From: Streptomyces sp. MMG1121
GTDB lineage: Bacteria; Actinomycetota; Actinomycetes; Streptomycetales; Streptomycetaceae
Length of the DNA stretch: 64,000 nucleotides
Direction of reading: 5' to 3'
Assembly (NCBI RefSeq): GCF_001280015.1
Contig: NZ_LGDV01000193.1
Coordinates: 22,565-86,564, forward strand
The position numbers were made by a program, and so were the translations under genes. Positions 25,821 to 37,733 of this stretch are shown here, one piece after another. The notes beneath the pieces were generated by a model. That model worked only from the letters and a program-made list of their open reading frames with translations. It was not told the DNA's origin and searched no databases. How positions within the stretch are numbered: the stretch's first letter is position 1; every line of letters begins with the position of its first letter.

Positions 25821-25893
25821 GCTTTCCTTCTGATCTGACCGCCGGATGGACCCAGAGCGGGCCCTCTCTCATCCGCTCCCGTCCGGCACCCCC

Positions 25894-25935
25894 GAGCCTG
25901 TACGCGGCCTGCGTTCGCCACGCGGGTACGGGCTC
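25894..25935 (+). terminator. Hairpin downstream of rpsT
   Basis: GAGCCTGTAC and GTACGGGCTC pair over ten positions with one G-U pair, 73 bases after the rpsT stop. There is no U-run. It is a probable terminator or 3' stabiliser. Confidence 0.45.
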
Positions 25936-26013
25936 ATCAGCTTGAACCGGAACCCCGGCACCTTTCCCTTCCCCAGGGTGGTGGCGGGGTTCTTGGTTGG
26001 GCTTCCGCCTTAT

Positions 26014-26037
26014 CCCGCCCGCTGGTGAGCGGGCGGG
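26014..26037. terminator. Perfect GC hairpin between rpsT and holA, likely bidirectional terminator
   Basis: CCCGCCCGCT and AGCGGGCGGG pair perfectly over ten positions around a GGTG loop. It lies between the convergent 3' ends of rpsT and holA, 25 bases beyond the holA stop, and would serve both. Confidence 0.65.
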
Positions 26038-26062
26038 GGCTGCGGCACAGCCCCGGGGACAG

Positions 26063-27052
26063 CTATCCGCGCCCGCGGGACCGAGCGGCCCGGGCGATGA
26101 TCACAACCGCCTTCTCCAAGGCGTATTCGGGATCGTCCCCGCCCCCCTTGACGCCCGCGTCCGCGTCGGCGACAGCGCGCAGCGCCACCGCCACCCCGTC
26201 CGGCGTCCACCCCCGCATCTGCTGCCGCACCCGGTCGATCTTCCACGGCGGCATCCCCAGCTCACGCGCCAGATCGGCCGGCCGCCCGCCCCGGGCCGAC
26301 GACAGCTTCCCGATCGCCCGCACCCCCTGGGCCAGCGCGCTGGTGATCATCACCGGCGCCACCCCCGTCGCCAGCGACCACCGCAGCGCCTCCAGCGCCT
26401 CCGCCGTACGCCCCTCCACGGCCCGGTCGGCGACCGTGAAACTGGAGGCCTCGGCCCGGCCGGTGTAGTAGCGCCCGACGACCGCCTCGTCGATCGTCCC
26501 CTCCACGTCGGCGACCAACTGGGACACCGCCGAGGCCAGCTCCCGCAGATCACTGCCGATCGCGTCGCACAGCGTCTGGCACGCCTCGGGTGTCGCGGAG
26601 CGCCCGACCGCCCGGAACTCCTGGCGCACGAAGGCCAGCCGGTCCGCCGGCTTGGTCATCTTCGGGCAGGCCACCTCCCGCGCCCCCGCTTTGCGCGCGG
26701 CGTCCAGCAGGCTCTTGCCCTTGGCGCCGCCCGCGTGCAGCAGCACGAGCGTGATCTCCTCGGCGGGCGCGCCGAGGTACGCCTTCACGTCCTTGACCGT
26801 GTCGGCCGAGAGGTCCTGCGCGTTGCGTACGACCACGACCTTGCGCTCGGCGAAGAGCGACGGACTGGTCAGCTCGGCGAGCGTGCCGGGCTGCACCTGG
26901 TCCGGGGTCAGATCCCGTACGTCCGTGTCGGCGTCGGCGGCCCTGGCGGCGGCCACCACCTCCTGCACGGCACGGTCGAGCAGCAGGTCCTCCTGGCCCA
27001 CGGCGAGGGTCACCGGGGCGAGAGGGTCGTCGTTCGCAGTCTTCCTGGCCAT
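26063..27052 (-). CDS. holA: DNA polymerase III subunit delta
   Basis: A 329-residue clamp-loader subunit. The N-terminal part (LAPVTLAVGQEDLLLDRAVQE) is the degenerate AAA+ start of HolA; RKVVVVRNAQDLS, LVLLHAGGAKGK and CDAIGSDLRELASAVSQL follow in the expected order. HolA opens the beta clamp in replication. The frame stays open for another 100 codons upstream, but that part is Arg/Pro-rich shadow, so the ATG at 27052 (MARKTANDD) is taken. It is the last gene of a minus-strand run following comEA and comEC, as in many actinobacteria and firmicutes. Confidence 0.93.
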   Translation of the reverse strand: MARKTANDDPLAPVTLAVGQEDLLLDRAVQEVVAAARAADADTDVRDLTPDQVQPGTLAELTSPSLFAERKVVVVRNAQDLSADTVKDVKAYLGAPAEEITLVLLHAGGAKGKSLLDAARKAGAREVACPKMTKPADRLAFVRQEFRAVGRSATPEACQTLCDAIGSDLRELASAVSQLVADVEGTIDEAVVGRYYTGRAEASSFTVADRAVEGRTAEALEALRWSLATGVAPVMITSALAQGVRAIGKLSSARGGRPADLARELGMPPWKIDRVRQQMRGWTPDGVAVALRAVADADAGVKGGGDDPEYALEKAVVIIARAARSRGRG

Positions 27053-27122
27053 CGGGACAAGCATCCCACGCCCCACTGACAACGCCCCCGGGCCCGACCG
27101 GCCGGCAGGGCTCGGGCAGGGC

Positions 27123-27368
27123 CTACGGCTCCTCGCGCCAGCCGTCCCACTCGCCGGCGAACGCGTCCAGTTCGGCGGGGTCCAGCCGCTCGCTCTCGTC
27201 CCGCAGGACCACCAGCCACTGCGCGTCCTCGGCGTCGTCCTCGCCGGCCAGTGCGTCCCGCACCAGCCGGGGCTCCTCCTCCAGGCCGAACCGCTCCCGG
27301 AGCACCTCGGCCGCCTCCTGCGCGGCCTCCCGGTCGGGCAGCACCAGCACATGTCTCACATCGCTCAC
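27123..27368 (-). CDS. Conserved small acidic protein next to holA
   Basis: An 81-residue acidic protein beginning VSDVRHVLVLPDREAAQEAA and ending FAGEWDGWREEP. The ferredoxin-like pattern of a strand (HVLVLP), a helix and a second strand (QWLVVLRD) suggests a small alpha/beta domain. I recognise it only as a conserved actinobacterial neighbour of holA. The GTG at 27368 with GGAG ten bases before it is chosen; the longer open frame upstream is antisense shadow. No function can be assigned. Confidence 0.7.
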   Translation of the reverse strand: MSDVRHVLVLPDREAAQEAAEVLRERFGLEEEPRLVRDALAGEDDAEDAQWLVVLRDESERLDPAELDAFAGEWDGWREEP

Positions 27369-27409
27369 GGGCCCATTCTCCGGCACCGCAGGAGCACCGG
27401 ACCGCCAGG

Positions 27410-28291
27410 TCAGCCCTTGGCCACGAGCTGCACGTCGAGGTCGACCCGGATGCTCGATCCGACCACCGCGATGCCCCGCGCCAGCATGGACTGCCAGCTG
27501 ACCGTGAAGTCGTCGCGGTGCAGCTCGGTGGTGGCCCGGCAGGCGGCCCGCATCTCGCCCTCCATGCCGTTGCCGAGCCCGAGGTACTCGGTGTCGAGCG
27601 TGACCGTGCGCGTCACCCCGTGCAGCGACAGCGCGCCGGTGACCGCCCACCGGTTGCCGCCCTTGTGCGCGAACCGGTCGCTGTAGAACTCCAGCGTCGG
27701 GAACCGCTGCACGTCCAGGAAGTCCGCCGACCGCAGATGGTCGTCCCGCATCCGCACCCCCGTGTCGATGGACGCGGCGTCGATCACGACGTGCATCGCC
27801 GACCGCTCCACCCGCTCGCCGATCCGCACCGCTCCGGCGAAGGAGCCGAACTTCCCGTGGATCCGGGCCAGCCCGATGTGTCGCGCGGTGAAGCCGATCG
27901 AGGAGTGCATGGACTCGATCTCCCAGTCGCCCGGTCCCGGCGGCTTTGGCGGCTGGGACACCTGGAGGGTCACATCGCCCAGCGAGGCGAGGGAGTTCTC
28001 GCCGACCAGCGCGGTGGCCCGGTAGGGCGTGTAGCCCTCGGCGGACACCGCGAGCCGGTACTTCCCCGCCGGCACCGTCGCCAGGAACGTCCCGTAGGGA
28101 TCCGTGCCGCCGGTCATGACCTTGCGGCCCATGGTGTCGCTGACCGCGAACTCGGCGCCCCGGACGGGTTCGTTGACCGGATCGACCACCCGGCAGCTGA
28201 GCACCCCGGCGTCGGGAGGTGTCTGCACCGCCCCCAGAGGACTCGTCCGTTGCTTCCGGTTCGTCCCGTTACCGAGCCAGCGGCCGAACAT
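27410..28291 (-). CDS. YceI-family protein with N-terminal carboxypeptidase-regulatory-like domain
   Basis: A 293-residue protein of two domains. Residues about 25-115 form a CarboxypepD_reg-type beta sandwich (LSCRVVDPVNEPVRGAEFAV, YGTFLATVPAGKYRLAV). Residues about 120-293 are a YceI lipocalin-like barrel (WEIESMHSSIGFTARHIGLA, KFGSFAGAV, HLRSADFLDVQRFPTLEF, TLHGVTRTV-type LHGVTRTVTL). YceI barrels bind polyisoprenoids or similar amphiphiles. The start ATG at 28291 follows GGAG by six bases. There is no obvious signal peptide, so it appears cytoplasmic. The domain fusion gives no clear function. Confidence 0.85.
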   Translation of the reverse strand: MFGRWLGNGTNRKQRTSPLGAVQTPPDAGVLSCRVVDPVNEPVRGAEFAVSDTMGRKVMTGGTDPYGTFLATVPAGKYRLAVSAEGYTPYRATALVGENSLASLGDVTLQVSQPPKPPGPGDWEIESMHSSIGFTARHIGLARIHGKFGSFAGAVRIGERVERSAMHVVIDAASIDTGVRMRDDHLRSADFLDVQRFPTLEFYSDRFAHKGGNRWAVTGALSLHGVTRTVTLDTEYLGLGNGMEGEMRAACRATTELHRDDFTVSWQSMLARGIAVVGSSIRVDLDVQLVAKG

Positions 28292-28417
28292 CCACGACTC
28301 CCCTGTGCGCCTCGACATCATCCGTAGCCGAAGATCCATTCGATCACTGATGCGGCTTTCGAGGCAACACGGGACCACATCGCGGGAATCCAGCACATGC
28401 GCCGGAAGTGATCCGAA

Positions 28418-29254
28418 TTAGTCGTGCGGGTTCCGGTTTCGTACGGTCGGCACACAGCTCAGTTCGATCCCGAACCGCTCCCGGTACACCGCCAGCACCT
28501 CCTCGTCCGTCTCCAACTCCCGTGTCTCGCGCGCGCCGTCGGCTGCCGTCGTCGTCAGCGTGCGCCCGCTGAGCGTGATCCTCCCCCCGTCCTCGGTGGC
28601 CCGTGAACAGACCAGCGACCCCGTGAAGTGCGACAGCGGCGAGGTGCTGTGCCACCAGACACCGGCCCTGAAGTCCCCGAGCGCCCGGGGCCGCCCCTCC
28701 AGCCGGTACTGCCGCTCGCCGTCCCGTACGACGTCCAGGTCCCCGGTCCCGGCCGGCCCGTCGCCACGCACCCCTGCCGCGTCCGGCCCGGCCTCCACGA
28801 GCTGGAACACCCCGGCCGGGTCGGCCTGCTCCCCGCGTTCCGCATACCTCAGCGGACGGTGGCTGTTGGCCCCGAACCCGACGTCGACGAGCCAGCTGAC
28901 CCCCTCCGCCGACCGCACCCGCAGCGCGAGGTGGTCGTACGGGATGCCGAGCCGCCCCTCGTCGCCGTACACGCGTGCCGCGAGCAGCTCGACCTCGTAG
29001 CCGAGGGCGGTGAGCAACGCGCCGAAGGCGCCGTTCAGTTCGTAGCAGAAACCGCCCCGGCGTGCCCCGACCACCTTGGCCAGCAGCCGTTCCTCCGTCG
29101 GCACGATCTCCTCGCCGAGGTGGATGGAGAGATTCTCGAAGGGCACGGATCGCAGATGGCACAGCTGCAGTTCGCGCAGCGCCTGGCCGGTGGGCCGCTG
29201 CGGGCGCGCGGCCCCGATCCGGTGGAGATAGGCGTCGACCTGGGATGAGTCCAT
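28418..29254 (-). CDS. nat: Arylamine N-acetyltransferase
   Basis: A 278-residue enzyme that transfers acetyl from acetyl-CoA to arylamines and hydrazines. The catalytic triad is visible: Cys in RRGGFCYELNGAFG near residue 70, His in YDHLALRVR near 110, and Asp in WLVDVGFGANSHRP near 126. Length is usual for prokaryotic NATs. Chemically it may detoxify aromatic amines or, as in some Streptomyces clusters, work in amide formation, but here it stands alone between YceI and comEC. The ATG at 29254 follows the comEC stop by 4 bases, so it is probably cotranscribed with comEC. Confidence 0.92.
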   Translation of the reverse strand: MDSSQVDAYLHRIGAARPQRPTGQALRELQLCHLRSVPFENLSIHLGEEIVPTEERLLAKVVGARRGGFCYELNGAFGALLTALGYEVELLAARVYGDEGRLGIPYDHLALRVRSAEGVSWLVDVGFGANSHRPLRYAERGEQADPAGVFQLVEAGPDAAGVRGDGPAGTGDLDVVRDGERQYRLEGRPRALGDFRAGVWWHSTSPLSHFTGSLVCSRATEDGGRITLSGRTLTTTAADGARETRELETDEEVLAVYRERFGIELSCVPTVRNRNPHD

Positions 29255-29258
29255 GCGC

Positions 29259-31928
29259 TCAGTCTCCCGTCACCCGCACCTGACCGCCCGGCCCTGCCGC
29301 CCCGGTGACCGCGAGCCCGCCTTCCCGGTCGGTGCTCAGCACCAGCGCGCCGCCCGCCCGCAGCGCGGCCACGGTCGCCGGTGCCGGGTGGCCATAGGGG
29401 TTGCCGGCGCCCGCGGAGATCAGGGCCACCCGGGGAGCCGCGAGCCGTATCAGCGCCGGGTCCTGGTAGGCCGAGCCGTGGTGGGCCACCTTCAGCACGT
29501 CCACACCGGCCAGTTCGGCCGCCAGCGGGGACCGGGACAGCGCCTGCTGGGCCGGGGGTTCGAGGTCGCCGAGCAGCAACAGCCGCAGGCCGCCGGAGCG
29601 GACCAGCATCGCGACACTGGCGTCGTTCGGCCCGTCCGGCTCCGGCACCGGGCCCGGCCACGCCGGAACCCCCGCATCCGGCGACGCCCCGCCGCTCGGC
29701 GGCGGCCACAGGACCCGCCAGGCGAGCGGACCGGTGCACCGTTCCTCCCCGGCCACGGCCCGCGTGAGCGGGATGTGCCGTCGCGCCGCCTCCTTCCTGA
29801 CGAACTCGGCCTGGTCGGCGGGTTCTTCGAAGCCCGTGGTCTCGATCGCGGCCACCGCGCGGCCCCGCAGCACACCGGGCAGTCCCGCCACGTGATCGGC
29901 GTGGAAGTGGGTCAGGACGAGGAGCGGGATGCGGGTGATGCCCAGCTGTCGCAGACAGCGGTCGACCGGCGCCGGATCGGGTCCGGCGTCCACGACCACC
30001 CCGGTGCCGTCGCCCGCCGCCAGCACGGTCGCGTCGCCCTGGCCGACATCGCACATCGCGAATCTCCAGCCCGGCGGCGGCCAGCCCGTGAGCACCCGGG
30101 TCAGCGGCGCCGGCCGCACCACCGCCAGCACGAGCAGCAGCCCGAGCAGCCCGCACCACCACCGGTGCCGTGCCAACCGCCGCCCCGCCAGGACGACGGC
30201 CACGGTGAGCGCCGCGAGCACCAGCGCCCCCGGCCAGCTACCGGGCCAGTCGATGCCCGCGCCGGGCAGCGCCGCCCCCGTCCGGGCGACCTGTGCGATC
30301 CACCCGGCGGGCCAACTCGCGCACCAGGCCAGCACCTTGGCCACCGGCATCGCCACGGGTGCCGTCACCAGTGCCGCGAACCCCAGCACCGTCGCCGGCG
30401 CCACCGCCGCCTCGGCCAGCAGGTTGCACGGCACCGCCACCAGGCTCACCCGTGCCGACAGCACCACCACGACCGGCGCGCACACCGCCTGCGCCGCGGC
30501 GGCCGCCGCCAGCGCCTCCGCGAGCCTCGGCGGCAGCCCGCGCCGCCGCAGCGCCTCGCTCCAGCCCGGCGCCAGGACGAGCAGCGCGCCGGTGGCCAGC
30601 ACGGAGAGCAGGAAGCCGTAACTCCGGGCCAGCCACGGGTCGTAGAGCACCAGCAGCAGGACGGCCGTGGCGAGGGCCGGGACCAGGGATCTGCGGCGCC
30701 CGGTGGCCAGCGCGAGCAGCGCGACCGCGCCACAGGCGGCGGCCCGCAGCACGCTGGGGTCGGGCCGGCACACGACCACGAATCCCAGCGTGAGCACCCC
30801 GGCGACCAGCGCGGTCGCCCGCAACGAGAGCCCCAGGCGCGGGGCCAGGCCTCGGCGCTCGGCCCGCTGGGCCAGCCCGGGCGGTCCGATGAGCAGGGCG
30901 AGCAGCACGGTGAGGTTGCTGCCGGACACGGCGAGTGTGTGCGCCAGGTCCGTCTCCTTGAACGCGTCGTCCAGCTCGGGTGTGATCCGCGCGGTGTCCC
31001 CGACGACCAGCCCGGGCAGCAGCGCCCGGGCGTCCCCCGGCAGGCCGTCGGTCGCCTCCCGCAACCCGGCCCTGAGCCGTGCCGCCAGCCGCTGCGGCCC
31101 ACTGGGCCCCGCCACGATGCGGGGCCCCGGCCGCCCGCGCACCCGCAACACGGCCGCGGTCCGCTCCCCACCCGACAGCGCGGGCGCCAGCCGCCCGCTC
31201 ACCCGCAGCCGCGTGGACGGCACCAGCCCGAGCCAGGCGGCCCGCGCCTCCCGGGTACGCCGGGCGCCAGCCGTCCCGGAGGCCGTGCCGTGCCCGGCGC
31301 TCTCCGCCGCCGGGACGTCCGCGTCGACGACCAGCAGCACGGAACTGCGGGTCCGCACCCGCGTCCCGTCGCTCTCCTCCACGACGCGCACCTGCGCCCG
31401 CACCAGGACCGCCACGGGCGCCGGGTGATCGCCGCGCACCCGCGCCCGGCTGAGCCGGGGATCGTCGCTCACCTCGACCTCGGCGGTCACGGTCGCGAAC
31501 CGCCGGGCCAGCTCAGGCACCGGGCCGCGCCGCACATCCGCGCCGTGCAGCCCGGCGGAGACGCCCGCCGCGGCGACGCAGAGCAGCACGGCGGCGACCG
31601 AGGTCCGGGCCCACATGAACCGGCCCGGCAGCCCGGCCGCCCGCCCCGTCCTTGCGGTCCGCATCCCCCGCCCGGACCGGGCCGACAGCAGCACGACCCC
31701 GCCCAGCGCGCAGACGCCCGCGAGCACGGCGGTCCAGCCGGCCGGTGCGTCCAGCGTCAGGGCCGCCGTGGCCCAGGCCGCGAGCGCGGGTGGCACCAGG
31801 CGCAGGTCCAGGGGACCCGCCCGGTCGCCGCCGGGTGAAGCCCCCCGCGCCGCACCCGGACCCTGCCGCCCCTCGGGCCCACGGCCTGCGGCGGCCTCGG
31901 GCGGTCCGGCATCGATCGCGCGGCTCAT
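29259..31928 (-). CDS. comEC: ComEC/Rec2-type DNA-uptake channel protein
   Basis: An 889-residue multi-span protein. N-terminal hydrophobic segments (about residues 25-110), an OB-like soluble part, the ComEC/Rec2 core with LPGLVVGDTARITPELDDAF, HTLAVSGSNLTVLLALLIG and YDPWLARSYGFLLSVLATGAL, and a C-terminal MBL domain with MCDVGQGDATVLAAGDG, LTHFHADHVAGL and KVAHHGSAYQDP. In transformable bacteria it carries single-stranded DNA across the membrane; the MBL domain may cut the other strand. The start codon overlaps the comEA stop (ATGA), so the real start is at 31928 and the longer frame is shadow. A function in streptomycetes, not known as naturally transformable, is unclear. Confidence 0.92.
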   Translation of the reverse strand: MSRAIDAGPPEAAAGRGPEGRQGPGAARGASPGGDRAGPLDLRLVPPALAAWATAALTLDAPAGWTAVLAGVCALGGVVLLSARSGRGMRTARTGRAAGLPGRFMWARTSVAAVLLCVAAAGVSAGLHGADVRRGPVPELARRFATVTAEVEVSDDPRLSRARVRGDHPAPVAVLVRAQVRVVEESDGTRVRTRSSVLLVVDADVPAAESAGHGTASGTAGARRTREARAAWLGLVPSTRLRVSGRLAPALSGGERTAAVLRVRGRPGPRIVAGPSGPQRLAARLRAGLREATDGLPGDARALLPGLVVGDTARITPELDDAFKETDLAHTLAVSGSNLTVLLALLIGPPGLAQRAERRGLAPRLGLSLRATALVAGVLTLGFVVVCRPDPSVLRAAACGAVALLALATGRRRSLVPALATAVLLLVLYDPWLARSYGFLLSVLATGALLVLAPGWSEALRRRGLPPRLAEALAAAAAAQAVCAPVVVVLSARVSLVAVPCNLLAEAAVAPATVLGFAALVTAPVAMPVAKVLAWCASWPAGWIAQVARTGAALPGAGIDWPGSWPGALVLAALTVAVVLAGRRLARHRWWCGLLGLLLVLAVVRPAPLTRVLTGWPPPGWRFAMCDVGQGDATVLAAGDGTGVVVDAGPDPAPVDRCLRQLGITRIPLLVLTHFHADHVAGLPGVLRGRAVAAIETTGFEEPADQAEFVRKEAARRHIPLTRAVAGEERCTGPLAWRVLWPPPSGGASPDAGVPAWPGPVPEPDGPNDASVAMLVRSGGLRLLLLGDLEPPAQQALSRSPLAAELAGVDVLKVAHHGSAYQDPALIRLAAPRVALISAGAGNPYGHPAPATVAALRAGGALVLSTDREGGLAVTGAAGPGGQVRVTGD

Positions 31929-33007
31929 GGCCGTACCAGCTCGCGCAGATCGCCGAAGCGACGGTCGCCGATGCCGTTGACCTCGCGCAGCTCGTCCACC
32001 GAGCGGAAACCGCCGTGCTGGGTGCGGTAGTCGATGATGTGCCGGGCCAGCACCGGGCCGACCCCGGGCAGGGCGTCGAGCTGGTCCGCCGTGGCCGTGT
32101 TGAGGGAGACCGGGGCCATGGGGCCCGCGCCCGCCGCTCCGGATGCCGCCGCGTCCGCCGGCCCGGGCGGGGCGACCGCGCCGACGAGTGCGCCGACGAC
32201 AACCTGCTCGCCGTCGACCAGGAACCGGGCCCGGTTGAGCCCCTCGGTGCTCACGCCCGGACGGACACCGCCGGCCGCCCGCAGCGCGTCGGCCACCCGC
32301 GAACCGGCCGGCAGCCGCCGGATCCCCGGTTCGCGGACCTTGCCGCTGACGTCCACGACGATCTGCCCGCCCGGCGCCGCCGGGGAAGCCGCCGAGGCCC
32401 GCGCACCGTCCTTCGCCTCCGCGCCCTTCTTGACGAAAGGCGCCTCGGCGCGGACCACTTGAGGTGCCTTCAGGGACTCGGTCCGCCCGGTCCAGAAGTG
32501 CTGTACGGCGAACACGGCGGCAGCCGCGAGCACCACGGCGAGCGCCACGACGCCCCGCCGCTCCATCCCGCACCGCGCCTGCCACCACACCGGCATCCGC
32601 TCCCGCACCGCCGGCCCGACCCGCTCCCGCCAGCCGGGAGCAGCGGAACAGGGCGGCTCCGACGGGCGGGCGGAATCGGCCAGTTCGGAGTCGAGGGCCA
32701 GGGTGCTGATCAGCGTCCTCGCCGGACTCAGCCCGGGCGCCGGACCCGTCGCCGTCGCCGTCGCCGTCGCTGCAGCCGCAGCCGCAGCCGCAGCCGCAGC
32801 GCCATGGTCCGACTCCCGCCGCCGCACGGCCCGTTCACCGAAGAGAAGTTCCGCTCGCCGGCGCAGTTCCTCAGCGGGTGCCGGCGGACGGGCACGGGCA
32901 CGGCGATAGCGGACGCGGCCGTCCGAGGACGGCCCGCGGCCGGGTCCACTGCTCGCGGTGACGGTGCGTGTACGTGATCGAAGTGCCATGCGACGAGAAT
33001 GGGTCAT
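31925..33007 (-). CDS. comEA: ComEA-like helix-hairpin-helix DNA receptor with SLBB domain
   Basis: A 360-residue protein. A long N-terminal cytoplasmic region, rich in Arg, contains a poly-Ala and Ala-Thr tract near residues 69-87; one membrane span (GVVALAVVLAAAAVFAVQHFW, about residues 150-170); an SLBB domain (IVVDVSGKVREPGI, RVADALRAAGG) and a C-terminal helix-hairpin-helix domain (VSLNTATADQLDALPGVGP, DELREVNGIGDRRFGDL). ComEA binds DNA outside the membrane for delivery to ComEC, with which it is coupled here by four-base overlap. The 150-residue cytoplasmic extension is unusual compared with the short firmicute ComEA. Confidence 0.88.
   Translation of the reverse strand: MTHSRRMALRSRTRTVTASSGPGRGPSSDGRVRYRRARARPPAPAEELRRRAELLFGERAVRRRESDHGAAAAAAAAAAATATATATGPAPGLSPARTLISTLALDSELADSARPSEPPCSAAPGWRERVGPAVRERMPVWWQARCGMERRGVVALAVVLAAAAVFAVQHFWTGRTESLKAPQVVRAEAPFVKKGAEAKDGARASAASPAAPGGQIVVDVSGKVREPGIRRLPAGSRVADALRAAGGVRPGVSTEGLNRARFLVDGEQVVVGALVGAVAPPGPADAAASGAAGAGPMAPVSLNTATADQLDALPGVGPVLARHIIDYRTQHGGFRSVDELREVNGIGDRRFGDLRELVRP
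32748..32800. repeat. Two adjacent hexanucleotide repeats inside comEA
   Basis: On the plus strand GTCGCC occurs three times, then GTCGCT, then GCAGCC four times and a last GCAGC. On the coding strand they give an Ala-Thr tract and a poly-Ala tract. Unit length is a multiple of three, so slippage would change length without a frameshift. Confidence 0.8.
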
Positions 33008-33091
33008 CCCGCCGATTCGCGATGATCTTGGTCAATTCCCGGGGGTTACCGCCCAGTTGTGGAAAACTCCGCCACTCGCACGAGTGAGGAC

Positions 33092-33937
33092 TCAACGCGG
33101 CGAGACCACCGCTCCCAGCAGACCGGGGCCGGTGTGTGCCCCGATCACCGCCCCGACCTCGCTCACATGCAGATCGGCCAGGCCCGGCACTCGTGCCCGG
33201 AGCCGGTCGGCCAGCGCGGCGGCACGCTCAGGGGCGGCGAGGTGATGGACGGCGATGTCGACCGCGGCGCCGCCCGCCCGCTCCGCGGCCAGTTCCTCCA
33301 GGCGCGCGATGGCCTTGGAGGCCGTACGGACTTTCTCCAGGAGCTCGATACGGCCGCCGTCCAGCTGGAGCAGGGGTTTGACGGCGAGGGCGGAACCGAG
33401 CAGGGCCTGGGCGGCGCCGATGCGGCCGCCGCGACGCAGATAGTCGAGTGTGTCGACGTAGAAGTAGGCGGACGTGCCCGCGGCGCGCTTCTCGGCGGCC
33501 GTGACGGCCTCGTCCACCGTGCCGCCGGCCTCCGCGCTCTCGGCCGCGGCGAGCGCGCAGAAGCCGAGGGCCATCGCGACCATGCCCGTGTCCACCACCC
33601 GTACCGGCACCGGTGCTTCGCGCGCCGCGAGGACCGCCGCGTCGTAGGTGCCGGACAACTCGGCGGACAGATGCAGCGAGACGATTCCGCTCACGCCGGA
33701 CTCGGCGACCCTGCGGTAGGTCTGCGCGAACATCTCGGGGCTCGGGCGGGACGTCGTGACGGGGCGGCGCTTTTGGAGTGCCTGGGCCAGCGAGCGGGTC
33801 GAGATCTCGGTGCCCTCTTCGAGCGCCTCGTCGCCGAGGACCACGGTCAGGGGTACCGCGGTGATGCCGTGACGCTCCATCGTCCGTGGCGGCAGGTAGG
33901 CCGTTGAATCGGTGACGATCGCGACATGGCGGGACAT
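33092..33937 (-). CDS. DegV family fatty-acid-binding protein
   Basis: A 281-residue DegV protein. It begins SRHVAIVTDSTAYLPPRTM, with the DSTA loop, followed by KRRPVTTSRPSPEMF (TSRPS), VSLHLSAELSGTYDAA (the SGTY lipid-carboxylate site) and TLDYLRRGGRIG. In firmicutes such proteins (FakB) present bound fatty acid to FakA kinase for phospholipid synthesis; no fakA is in this window. The ATG at 33937 is preferred over one ten codons earlier because it gives the usual family start. It is separated by 85 bases from comEA. Confidence 0.9.
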   Translation of the reverse strand: MSRHVAIVTDSTAYLPPRTMERHGITAVPLTVVLGDEALEEGTEISTRSLAQALQKRRPVTTSRPSPEMFAQTYRRVAESGVSGIVSLHLSAELSGTYDAAVLAAREAPVPVRVVDTGMVAMALGFCALAAAESAEAGGTVDEAVTAAEKRAAGTSAYFYVDTLDYLRRGGRIGAAQALLGSALAVKPLLQLDGGRIELLEKVRTASKAIARLEELAAERAGGAAVDIAVHHLAAPERAAALADRLRARVPGLADLHVSEVGAVIGAHTGPGLLGAVVSPR

Positions 33938-34009
33938 GAGCTGGAGGTTACCTGCCGTATTACTCACGCGGCAGCCCGGCCCCTGCGGTGCGGGAGCGGA
34001 GCGCTCCGC

Positions 34010-34702
34010 TCAGGCGGTGCTCTCGGGGCGGGGCTTCTTCTGCCAGGGGTGGACGGGGCGGGCCGACGGCGGAGTGATCGCCTGCGGGGGCGGCTCCTCG
34101 GCGGTGGACGAAGCGGCCGGGGCATCGGTCCACTGCGGGGGTGTCCCGGCGGGTCCGGCCGGGGTCCAGTGGCGCAGGGCGTCCGCCTCTATGTCGATCT
34201 GGTCGCTGAGCGCGCCGAGATCGTCGTCGGTGAAGCGGCGCTCCCGGTCCCGGACGGCCCTGCGCAGCGAGTCCGCGGACTTGGTGATGCGCTCGGTGCG
34301 CTCGCGCAGCTCGGCCAGCCGCGCGCTGACCTCGGCCCGGTCGGGCTCGGCCTCCAGACGCCTCAGGTCGGCGTCCAACTGGTGTCCGTGCGCGCTGAGC
34401 CGCTCGAAGAGGCCGAGGGACTCCTTCAGCGACTCGTCCTCGGCCGCGCCCGTGCGCAGCGCGTCCTGGGTGGCGCGCATGGACGTGCGCAGCGCGAGCC
34501 TCAGCTGGGCGATCTCGGCGGCCGGGCCGATCTGGACGAAGGACTTCGCGCGCAGGGTGTGGTCCTCGACCGTGCGCCGGGCCTGCTCGATCGTCCGGTC
34601 CACTCCCCGCTTGGCGGCGCCGACGGCCTTCACCGTGGCGTACGCGCCCAGGCCGATGAGCAGCAGGAAGAGCAGGGCGAACACGGCGATCACTGCTTCC
34701 AT
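34010..34702 (-). CDS. Single-span membrane protein with coiled-coil tail
   Basis: A 230-residue protein. One N-terminal membrane span (VIAVFALLFLLLIGLGAYATV) is followed by a long charged, helix-forming region, residues about 40-190, rich in Arg, Glu and Leu with heptad-like spacing (LRLALRTSMRATQDALR, ARLAELRERTERITKSADSL), and a Pro-rich tail (PPPQAITPPSARPVHPWQKK). The start ATG at 34702 follows GGAGGAGCGTC. I know it only as a conserved actinobacterial neighbour of leuS. A cytoplasmic coiled coil tethered to the membrane suggests a scaffold role; inference only. Confidence 0.75.
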   Translation of the reverse strand: MEAVIAVFALLFLLLIGLGAYATVKAVGAAKRGVDRTIEQARRTVEDHTLRAKSFVQIGPAAEIAQLRLALRTSMRATQDALRTGAAEDESLKESLGLFERLSAHGHQLDADLRRLEAEPDRAEVSARLAELRERTERITKSADSLRRAVRDRERRFTDDDLGALSDQIDIEADALRHWTPAGPAGTPPQWTDAPAASSTAEEPPPQAITPPSARPVHPWQKKPRPESTA

Positions 34703-34818
34703 GACGCTCCTCCTCGACCGACGCGGCACTCGCCGCTGCGCTCTCCACGGTAAACGCGGCGGGCAGGCCCCGAGTTCCGGAAGAACCCCGAGCCTGCCCC
34801 GAATCTGCCCGTAGGGGA

Positions 34819-37692
<2,874 letters not shown>

Positions 37693-37733
37693 GATCCTCA
37701 AAGCTCCATCGATCGTCTCTGCCTGCGGAAATG

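Noticed and set aside
25846..26028. 60-codon frame after rpsT
   Set aside because: Covers the hairpins between convergent genes, Pro-rich, no ribosome site.
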